Translations under genes and position numbers: made by a program
In this document: positions 39,801 through 46,860 of the stretch, piece by piece
Numbering within the stretch: the first letter of the stretch is position 1
How the letters are laid out: each line of letters opens with the position of its first letter
NCBI GenBank assembly: GCA_914767715.1
Contig: OU612072.1
Span: 22,070,001 to 22,134,000 of the forward strand
Source of the DNA: Membranipora membranacea
Lineage: Eukaryota; Bryozoa; Gymnolaemata; Cheilostomatida; Membraniporidae
DNA length: 64,000 nt
Direction: 5' to 3'
Notes under the pieces: model-generated
Database searches by the model: none
What the model saw: only the letters and a program-made list of their open reading frames with translations
Told to the model about the DNA's origin: nothing

Positions 39801-39905
39801 GTAAGAGCTCTTAGAACTGCCGCCATAATCACTAGCTTTGATCTGTCCGACTTCCTCGTCACCAGAATCAGTGATCTCTCCTTCCTCTACTTCTCCGTCC
39901 TCCAT
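21816..39905 (-). CDS. RAPGEF1: RAPGEF1 (C3G)-like guanine nucleotide exchange factor, right copy, complete
   Basis: The 17 exons on the minus strand are 39,905-39,740; 38,455-38,351; 38,303-38,290; 37,812-37,713; 35,404-35,274; 34,056-33,920; 33,650-33,518; 32,692-32,580; 31,654-31,570; 31,036-30,983; 28,639-28,465; 27,873-27,688; 26,922-26,791; 25,883-25,754; 24,777-24,578; 22,941-22,810; and 21,939-21,816 with a TGA stop. This gives about 705 residues, shorter than vertebrate C3G (over 1,000). Residues 1-130 are acidic and PHAX-like. The REM domain lies at about 345-450 (FLTTYRTFITPEDLIDKLLY). RasGEF lies at about 467-700, with HEIAEHLTLIE, EHFNKMSWW, LRKHNNFNSLLALLSALDSA, EPPCIPY and NFSDH. 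C3G activates Rap1 at the membrane downstream of Crk adaptors. I saw no PxxPxK-type Crk sites. Exon 6 is 137 bases, one T short of the left copy, which breaks the frame unless exon 7 starts at a second AG (33,645). The N-terminal assignment is less certain than the catalytic half. Confidence 0.88.
24086..24437. mobile_element. 352-base fold-back element between RAPGEF1-like exons 15 and 16
   Basis: Begins TATGCTTCTAGTGGTGCAC AACAAT and ends ATTGTTGTGCGTCACTATAA GCATA. The arms stay complementary for about 150 bases through TGTGAGAGGAAC/TTTCTCTCAC, GAAGTTCTCC/GAGAACTC and GGTGGCCCAGTTTTC/GAAACTGGGCC. The core around AGGTACT/AGGACCT is shared with the element at 16,140. No coding capacity. Confidence 0.7.
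25456..25660. mobile_element. Fold-back element, ~70-base inverted repeats
   Basis: AAGGCTAATGGACAAGGGAT at the left end pairs with CATTCCTTGTCCATTAGCCT at the right, continuing through GAGAGACT/AGTCTCTC, CCAGAT/ATCTGG and GAATCTC/GAGATTC. Lies about 90 bases below exon 14 of the right RAPGEF1-like gene. Confidence 0.7.
27053..27222. mobile_element. Copy-specific insertion with fold-back core
   Basis: About 170 bases present in the right copy and absent at about 1,283 in the left copy. It contains TTTTCACAGTTGAGATGTGA AGGTACTAAAAAGGTAC, the core of the elements at 16,140 and 24,086, without a clear second arm. Likely a truncated relative. Confidence 0.5.
27688..28639 (-). other. REM (RasGEF N-terminal) domain exons, right copy
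   Basis: Exons 11 and 12 encode the REM domain. It contains the diagnostic FLTTYRTFITPEDLIDKLLY, then RYNKFAHSKD, a basic KKRLSRNAFSLLVRVLDEL helix, and LLKLVTELVREGELTLAKIM. In C3G the equivalent helices brace the catalytic CDC25 domain. The match to C3G extends over the whole domain, not only the short TYRTF signature, which separates it from SOS, RasGRP and RalGDS relatives. The left copy is at 1,889-2,735. Confidence 0.9.
32322..32640. repeat. Minisatellite, ~6 units, spanning an exon end and splice donor (right copy)
   Basis: Expanded version of the array at 6,425-6,595. Each unit carries exon 8 end-like sequence plus a donor-like site; some donors have decayed (ACTTGCC in place of ACTTACC). 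Read on the minus strand the array stays open across units, so read-through of a donor would add about 18 residues per unit. The long plus-strand open frame here is only a by-product of the repeat. Confidence 0.85.
32805..32945 (+). mobile_element. tRNA-derived SINE-like element (right copy)
   Basis: Homologue of the element at 6,762-6,905, inherited through the segmental duplication. It has the same GGTGGCTCA…TTGGTTGGAG head and degenerate B box, ending in a T run. Confidence 0.45.
33165..33275. repeat. Expanded TA-rich microsatellite, right copy
   Basis: Runs of (TA)n mixed with ACATATATACAT over about 110 bases. The left copy has only a short version near 7,130. Intronic. Confidence 0.85.
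36542..36686. mobile_element. Fold-back element (MITE-like), right copy
   Basis: Homologue of the element at 10,775-10,921 with the same terminal inverted repeats. The insertion therefore predates the duplication. Confidence 0.7.
37054..37153. repeat. Near-perfect palindrome, right copy
   Basis: Same palindrome as at 11,285-11,389, with arms that match slightly better (TCTTGTGGATC with GATCCACAAGA). Confidence 0.75.
37211..37517. mobile_element. MITE with terminal inverted repeats, right copy; internally deleted in left copy
   Basis: Begins TTAAACCACTGCTGACACGG CTGGGC and ends GCCCAGTTGTGGCAGCAGTG GTTTAA, a pair of imperfect 26-base inverted repeats. An inner pair GATCCAACACTAATAAAAAT / TTGGATCTCAGCTAGATTT adds a second hairpin. 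The left copy retains only the first ~45 bases (near 11,442-11,486), followed directly by downstream sequence, so it has lost about 430 bases relative to the right copy. Confidence 0.6.
37713..39905 (-). other. PHAX-like N-terminal exons of the right RAPGEF1-like gene
   Basis: The first four exons encode an acidic leader starting MEDGEVEEGEITDSGDEE, then a DDSDDADSELSDD stretch, then a basic block running into RKRRNIWSDVLVEDSLS. PHAX, the phosphorylated adaptor for U snRNA export, has the same order: an MEDG acidic start, Ser/Asp runs, and a basic block leading to N-[IV]-W-x-x-V-L-x-E. No trace of the PHAX RNA-binding domain was found in the window. Splice phases run without a break from these exons into the C3G exons. 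Resemblance to PHAX is my reading by eye. A lineage-specific C3G N-terminus is the alternative. Confidence 0.45.
38290..38303 (-). other. 14-base micro-exon (exon 3 of RAPGEF1-like gene)
   Basis: A 14-base segment between a CTCACAG acceptor and a GTATAG donor converts phase 1 (end of exon 2) to phase 0 (start of exon 4) and adds residues GGSMQ. Without it, exon 2 cannot join exon 4 in frame. The left copy has the identical segment at 12,086-12,099. Called from phase arithmetic and splice borders only. Confidence 0.55.
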
Positions 39906-41493
39906 TGGTTATATGTAAGGGGATCATTGCAAGCAACTCTCCTAAAACAATATTATCACAATGTTGGCTATCAGGTATTGCGTTTTACGTTTAGGCCTAC
40001 GCTATGCGTTGACATTTTATGGTCTAAATCTTCTTATGGTAGACAAGTTATAACAGTAGACATGATTGAAACTCCCAGCTACAGAGAGGATGTTCAGAAC
40101 AGAATATATTTTCATTGCAGAATCAGCCAAGTTCGTCGTCTACAACTCCTCCCTCCTAGATGGCCCTAGATCTTTAACATGATTCTTTCTATTTTAAAAT
40201 AGTCTATTAATTAAAATTATGAATGAAGCATGAATTAAATAGCCTAAGCCTAGAACATGGCCCCAAGAAACAACAATTGCAAATGATTGCTATTAAAAGT
40301 AAGCTTCTTAATGCCTACTGTGGATCTATATAAGTGATCACTGCTTGCTTAGATAATCATTGTTTGTTTTGTAAAATCTGCTACATCCAACAAATTCACA
40401 GAAATCCTCCAGCTAGGCTAGTAGGGAAAGCTACTTATCTCAGATCCACCACAATGTCAACCGTAACTGTGCCACACATATAAATATTTCACTACAATCA
40501 CCTCACCTCAAGACTGCACATATGTAGATAGCTCAATTTGGCTTGTTCTGCAGACAGTGCATGTATTTTTTCTTCACTCCTCACTTATCATTGTCCAGCT
40601 TTGTCTTTTCTTTTTCAATTGCAACACTCTTAGAATAGGAGATAAAAAAAAACCCTCACTTTTTAAAACACATGATTTGATTGGCTGCATTATGATATGG
40701 AGTATTGGTATAAGTATTCTTGGAGAGAAAAAGTTAGTAGGGCACTCAGGATTACTTCATTATCACATCATTTGTGGTGACTTTGACATTTGGAATCTAC
40801 TGCTTTAAAGATGGTATGTGCTAGCAATTGCAATTTGATATAGCCCAATATAGAACCAGGACTATGGAATTAATGCCTGATAGTCATGAGAATGAAATGA
40901 TCATGAAGAAAGAAATGTATGAATGAACCAGTTTTTATTATTTTTACTTGCTAACTAATAACATCTTAATTAATTTATAAATAGATTTGCTGCCTGCAAT
41001 TTTGTATAATAATCTTCAACTTATAGTGCAGTATGAATGGTAATTTGTATAATTCTGCCCTACCCGTCCCATGTTAGGGTACTTGTAGTCATGGTGTCAC
41101 TCAGCACTGTCAGCAGGTAGCCACACATTGACTGATTTAACTGTGTGCATGATTTTTTATTCAACCACACTTTACCTAAGCTAAGCGCTGACTAACTGAC
41201 TTGAGTGAGTAGTAGTATGATCACAGAAAGTAACCCTACTCTCAGTACAGACTAGCTAAATAATAGCTCTCAATATTGTTTGGCTCCTGTGAGCCTGAGC
41301 ATTTATATTGTCGAGGCGTCTTGCATCAATCATACACTTTGCGCATGAGCACCCAATCAATTCAGGGCGGTAATCTTTGCACCTTAGCATTTGGATTTAT
41401 CCAAATGTGAGTTCTCAGACTGAAGAGTTGCCCTGTTCGCACTGGTCAAACATTAAATTTATGTGCAAAATGTAAATGTAATAGGTCATTTGC

Positions 41494-41632
41494 ATGGGCC
41501 CCTGGGACTTACATGTCTTTACTTTGCCAATGTCCACTATCAACAACCCAAAAAACACCAAACTTTGGTGTTTTTTGGGTGGTTAATAGTGGATATTGGC
41601 AAAGTAAAGACATGTAAGTCCCAGGGGCCCAT
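41494..41632. mobile_element. Long perfect hairpin insertion, right copy only
   Basis: ATGGGCCCCTGGGACTTACA at one end and its exact complement at the other; arms of about 65 bases meet at ACCAAACTTTGGT. The left copy has an empty site (ATAGGTCAATTGG near 15,073). GGTCA occurs on both sides of the insert and may be a 5-base target duplication. The near-identity of the arms points to a young insertion. Confidence 0.75.
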
Positions 41633-41725
41633 GGTCAATTGGTCCAGTTTGTGACACTGTCGCTGCGATGCAGAGTGACTCGTATCGTAGAGTCGCTGCA
41701 GTGCATAGAAGCTTATATAGCCTCA

Positions 41726-41769
41726 GGGCAATGAACTTCCTGGAACAAGATGGAGTTCATTGCTCAGGG
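41726..41769. repeat. Small hairpin insertion, right copy only
   Basis: GGGCAATGAACTTCCTGGAA CAAGATGGAGTTCATTGCTC forms a short stem-loop absent from the left copy, which reads CCTCAGAGAGTATGCAGG at the homologous place. Confidence 0.5.
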
Positions 41770-42233
41770 AGTATGCAGGCAAATTAACTGTCAGTACATC
41801 TGTGGTTGATGCAGGTTTTCTTGGTACATCATTGCCATTTATTAGGGTAGTTTTTTTCAGGTCAATCAGTTCAACATTACACACTGTCATTTCAGATTGA
41901 TTTAGTATATGGATATGGTTTTCTTTTTGTTCATGACAGTGTTCTGGTCAATATGAGACTGATTAGTCAAAAAATCACTCACGTTTCATCATAACTTGCC
42001 TGTACCATGAAAGTATGAAGTCATTGAGAATTATAGGGTAGTTTAGTACACCTGCATTCCTTTACCAGATCATATCATCAACAAAACAATTCTTATTTAT
42101 GTCAGGTCTTCCTCACTTATAGCTTTAGTCATTCCTAAAATACACTATGCTATCTAGGCTTATAATTTGGACTGACCCTATTTCATCCTTGTATGGCTGA
42201 CATTAATATCACTGATTATGCTTGCTGTTTCAG

Positions 42234-43312
42234 ATTAGGTTTATTCTGATACAGAACCGAGCTGGTAAGACACGTCTTGCTAAGTGGTATATGCACTTCG
42301 ACGATGAGGAAAAACAAAAACTGATTGAAGAAGTCCACTCTGTTGTCACTGTGAGAGACGCCAAAAACACAAACTTTGTAGAGGTAACTAACTCAGGTTC
42401 CTATTTAAACCTTCCATATATTATTATTGGGTTTTATTCAAGAAGTTTTTACGGAACATACCCAGTTTCAGTTTCTCACTGCCCTAAGTTTGTTTGAGTT
42501 ACAGGAGCTCTACAATATTTTTTTAATCTTCCCTCAGTTGGCCACCAGACAAACATTTCAAGATCTATATGATATATGATTTCAGCTAATTTGGAATCAA
42601 TCAGTCATCAGACCTGTTATAAATAAGTGCCTGCACTCCAGTCCCCAGTTAATTGCTCACAATTAACACTGTTCTCACTTTCTCTCAAACTCTGAAACAA
42701 TCCTACCAACACAAAAAAGCATGTTCATATTAAAGTAAGAATCAGGTTTGAATCATTCTAGAGTTCTCAGTGTTGTTTAAACCACTCTGTAAGGTCTATG
42801 AACTGTGGCCTATTTGCAACCTATTTTCACTCACTCAAAGTTGAGATGAGAAGGTACTGAAAGGTGCTTTCTTAAGGATAAAATATACAATATAGTACCT
42901 TTTTAGTACCTTCTCATCTCAATTTTGTCTGAAAATCAGGTGAAAATGGGCCACAGGTAATGAGCTTTATAGTAGGTTTCTAAATTAGACTGAGAACTCT
43001 AGAATCATATAAAAAATATGTTACATTCACAGTCACTTTAACTAAGCCTAGTCTGATCCATCGTCATACTTATAATTTTATCCATGCCAAACTACTAGCT
43101 CACTCTTTATCATGTTACTCATGTCATGTTTTGTAGTTCAGGAGTTTTAAGATAGTATACTGACGATACGCCGGATTATTCTTCTGTGTATGTGTGGATA
43201 CCGCCGACAACAGCTCTTAGCTTATCTTGAAGCCATACATAACTTTGTCGAGGTGCTCAACGAATAATTCTACAATGTCTTCGAACTAGATCTAGTCTTC
43301 AACTTTTATAAG
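42234..43312 (+). pseudogene. AP2S1: AP2S1-like, right copy, disrupted and lacking its last exon
   Basis: This is the copy of the left AP2S1-like pseudogene. Exon 42,234-42,383 is intact ([20 protein letters not shown] onward, with family-typical FDDEEKQ where the left copy has FGDEE). Exon 43,137-43,312 shares the TGA (43,161-43,163) and the +2 frameshift of the left copy, and adds a TAA at 43,265-43,267 within the NEY motif. The final exon is absent: relative to the left copy about 227 bases (17,820-18,046) are deleted at about 44,434. Shared lesions show that inactivation came before the duplication; private lesions show continued decay. Confidence 0.87.
42750..43007. mobile_element. Fold-back element with long inverted repeats, right copy
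   Basis: Homologue of 16,140-16,398. Its outer arms pair better here (ATTCTAGAGTTCTCAGT with ACTGAGAACTCTAGAAT). Confidence 0.65.
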
Positions 43313-45144
43313 GTAAGTCTTTTATTGGGAGAGGAGTAAAGTATTCGAAGGAGGAAAAGTTTCACACAGGCTTGAAATAGTCAAAAATATGGCTAGCTAA
43401 CATTTAACTCAAATTGGTTTCTTTATGATATTATCTACCGCCATCTCCGTGCCCAGACCAAAGCTAGCAAGAATCGGTGCTAGTTAACATGAAGACACTC
43501 CCGTCTAATCGAAGCCAAATTAAACTTTAGCTCATATTCATTCCTCTGGGTATCATGTAACCATTGCCGTTGCCAAATTGTTTGAAATCAGGAAAACTGA
43601 AAAACATTGTTGCTGTAATTTTAGAAAAAAAAAATGAACTGCACCCCCTGATCCAATCCTATATATATTTACCTCACCATGATAATATGAGATGGACCCA
43701 AAGCTTTGAACATTAGGTGTAATAAAAAATGACATTCAAAGACCATAAAAAAAGAACATCCCTGCCTAACTATAGCATATCCTCCAATAAACCTGAAACT
43801 ATATGACAAAATAACCCACACTCCCTCCTGATTTTTTTGGTTTTCTCGGACACATTTTGAACGACAATGTTTCTTTGGCCCATTTCAACAATTTGGTGGC
43901 CTAGTTACTATAAATCGGTTTGTCTTGAGAGTTGTGGGTTATCTTTGGTTGCACAAGACTTGATATTCTGATTGCCTCTGGGCTAAATTGTTTAAACAGA
44001 CAAGGTGTAAGCTCACTTAGCCCGCTACTGGCATGTGAATCTTTAGACTGACCTCTCACCTTACATGATAAACTGGCTGCTAAGTAGATAAAATTTACTG
44101 TTTAATTGTAGCATAGATTCAACCATGTAGATCTGCTTAATCTGACTCTATAGTTGTATATATTTTTGAGGAAAGACATCCACTTTCATTGCCGTATTTT
44201 TTCGATGTGTAGTATCAGACCACACAGAACTTATTTAGGCACGTTTATAGCGAAAGCTTAGAGTTTGGTATATTTACCTTTACGCACTATCAAATTGGAG
44301 TTGTCCACTCAAAAACAGTGGTTCAAGGAGTGGACAACTCCTGAATGATGCTAAATTGCCTTTGAAATTCCACATTTTGTTTCTTAATCATGCTGATGAT
44401 ACTCGTTTGACCAACCTTAGACTTCTTAGTGAAATAAGTCTACTATACATCATCACTTATCTATAATACGTAACGCAATCGTAATCTGGATATATAACTG
44501 TACCAGCAGGCAAACCTGGAGAATTCATCTTCTACTTATTCATTTGGTCCTTAGTTTTACTAGTTTGGAAGCAGTCTGTAATATAATGACCAGTTTATAT
44601 ATACATGGCTCCCGATATAAAGGAGATTAACATTTCCGTACCATAACTGTTGTTGAGTAATTCAGAGCGTTAGAATGTGATCGATTTGAGCTTTAGTTAT
44701 GATGATTACGTTACGTTATAATACATCATATATCCCGAAGACCAAACATTACATGGTGATGATGAAACTGCATTTTTCTAAGAGAAAGTCTTGCCCAAGT
44801 CAATAAGTTTTCTGAAATAAAAAATGACTTTACTGGTTGAAGTCATGTCTTACTACTCATGTAGCTGAAAGTGGTACTATGAAATCAAAACTTCTTTCAT
44901 CTTCATGTGTACTATGACTAGCGATGTTTGGTTATTCATTCGTGTAGATTTAATGGTGGTTTTTTTTCCTCACTGGTCCCTGTAATACCTTTCCATGGTG
45001 TAGCTGTTGGAAAAGCTGACAATTCTAAATACCATTGAACCGTTTACTTATTTTTGTAAAGTGTTACGATTTTGTGTAATACATCATCGTCTATATTTTG
45101 TATCAGTTATTACTTACTTTATTTTATCAATGTTGCTACTGTAG
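43313..45144. other. Former AP2S1-like intron and 3' flank, right copy
   Basis: Collinear with 16,703-18,747 except for the deletion near 44,434 that removed the last AP2S1 exon. Contains a small hairpin (GGAGTTGTCCACTC…GAGTGGACAACTCC near 44,300, also at 17,680). The duplication ends at about 45,134. Confidence 0.6.
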
Positions 45145-46318
45145 CTCTGGAGAAGATATTCGGACTTATCACTCGAATCACTGGTCTTATTCCTAATGAG
45201 GATCCCAGGTAAGTGAGGAACGGAGGCCCTAGGGGGCTTCAACACAGAATGGCAACCCTAGGGTACCTCAACATGGTAGAGTATCAACCGTAGTTTGGTT
45301 CTGTGCAGCTAAAGCTTCGACAGTGAATTCAATGAAGAGTCAGATCATCTAGATGTGCAGCGCGGATAATGGAGCTGCTTATTTCACAATTTATCAAATA
45401 CTGATCTCAATTTAAAAAAAACCCGGTCAGGGAGGATTGCAGGCGTCTCTATCATTCACTGGTTAACAATGTCACTTTGCACCCTGAAACTCTGTCAAAC
45501 CCTCTACCTCGCCGCCCCCCACAATCAGCCTCCCAGCAGTTAACTTTGTTTAGGTCACAATTAGAGCTGTTGTTGGTGGTTGGTAGTTGCCATAACTAAA
45601 CCAGCAACCAGGAATAGACTAGACAAGATAACTTTGTTACAGGAGGAGTTGTGCGATTACCTCCACCTAGGAGTTAGAGTTAGGAGTTGTCTCTAACTCC
45701 TTGCCTCCACCACTCCAAACATTGATAAATAAATATATGTTGTGTGTTTGGCAATTTACATATTGGCATGTCTAGTATAAGCTCTGCTATATTCTCTTGT
45801 TGCTATTTTGGTAGCGCTGAGCTGACTTATTACCTACAGCAGACATATAATGCTCTGGCTGAGCTCATAGAGTGGGCTGACGCCGTCATGCTCATAGATA
45901 TAGAAACCCAACTAGATGTCAACAATGCAAAGTGAGTCAGGGTTCTGTAGATGAGGAAACTTTTGCTTTTTTTGTAACTTGTAAGCAATGCAATAACGAT
46001 TTGAGAATTGATATCGTTGATATACAAAGGTCCCTTAAGATAATTATTAGTCCTTAGTAGTTCCTTACTTTGGCTCTTGTTTTTGAAAGTCACAAATTAA
46101 TATAACTGTATTATATCATCAGTTCGAAATGTTTGCTTTGCATTCCTTAGCTACTAGTTATCCCAGGCGCCAATCATTCCAACACATTGGATAAATTATA
46201 TATTACACTGGTTGAAACTTCTAATTGATTTCTACAATTACTTCCTTATGACAGGAGAGTGATACGAGGTATCGAGACATCAGTAGATGACCTCACAGAG
46301 TTTACATGTGAAGTGGTA
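45145..46318 (+). pseudogene. Exons resembling the N-terminal helical region of C3G/RAPGEF1
   Basis: Three plus-strand exons with compatible phases are visible: 45,145-45,208 (LEKIFGLITRITGLIPNEDP), 45,776-45,931 (…LAELIEWADAVMLIDIE…), and 46,255 to about 46,318 (RVIRGIETSVDDLTEFTC). The order LE-I...L-x-N-[E]DP, then SSA..SC, then LA-LI-W-[SA]-D-x-VML, then a VI-x-[GA]-helix matches the segment near residues 120-190 of vertebrate C3G by eye. The reading meets TAA right after VV at 46,319. Upstream exons that should precede it are cut off at the duplication breakpoint (about 45,134). The fragment runs opposite to the RAPGEF1-like catalytic gene. Whether it is transcribed is unknown, and the family call needs a profile search. 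Confidence 0.5.
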
Positions 46319-46326
46319 TAATGTAG

Positions 46327-46860
46327 TTATGGGACCAGATGGTAAAACCTACCTACAAGCACCACTGGCTCAGAGCGAGGATTTGTCCCCCATACAACCG
46401 ATTTTCAGACCTGCTGTAGCTGCTACCGGTACTGGATATATGTAAGTTATTCTTTGTGTGTATACTGATGTCATTTTATTCTGTTGGCCACGAGGAATAG
46501 CAGTCATTATCATTGACATAGTTTGTGTGGTATATTTAGTTTGTTTATGGCTTGTTCGCACTTGCTCTAGCTAAGTTAATTTCATCATTATTTGCATAAC
46601 TATTTATGTATACATTCAACTTATTGATTTGCTACACAAAACCACCAAAAATTGTGCCCTCTTTGACATTAAGGGGGCATCTCCAACATGAAGCTACAAT
46701 GCATGCGTTTTTATCCTTCTGTTCATAGAGGAGCACCTGTCGATCTGAATGATTTCACAAACAGAATAGACCAGTTAACGTTGTATTCATAGCTAACTCT
46801 GCTACAGGACAGAAGGGGAGAGCCCCCAATTTATCTCATCCACCCTCAACCTCTGAGAGA
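46327..46860 (+). pseudogene. Unrecognised two-exon fragment, copy 1
   Basis: Exon 46,327-46,441 reads MGPDGKTYLQAPLAQSEDLS then PIQPIFRPAVAATGTGY, ending AT before a GTAAGT donor. An exon starting at 46,739 after a CATAG acceptor continues in phase with GAPVDLNDFTNRIDQLT before losing the frame shown by its paralogue at 51,384. Proline- and alanine-rich; no family recognised. It follows the C3G N-terminal-like exons directly and may be the linker region of the same ancestral gene. A frame break after RIDQLT makes it probably non-functional. Confidence 0.4.

Larger units (their letters stand above)
39906..42233. other. Intergenic region between divergent RAPGEF1-like and AP2S1-like copies (right)
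   Basis: Collinear with 13,503-15,620 apart from hairpin insertions at 41,494 and 41,726. Should contain the 5' flank of the complete RAPGEF1-like gene; no core promoter motif recognised. Confidence 0.4.
18748..45134. repeat. Right copy of the tandem segmental duplication
   Basis: Bases 25,773-45,134 are homologous to 1-18,747. By the tandem model the unit begins at 18,748, directly at the end of the left copy, giving 26,387 bases. Copy-specific segments here include about 27,053-27,222, 33,165-33,275, 37,252-37,686, 38,960-39,136 and 41,489-41,632. The start at 18,748 is inferred, since its left-copy partner lies outside the window. Confidence 0.75.

Noticed and set aside
1-45134. Reading the duplication as two allelic haplotypes wrongly joined
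   Set aside because: Not excluded. I kept tandem duplication as the main reading because of copy-specific insertions and a clean junction, but both features can also occur between divergent alleles; coverage data are needed.
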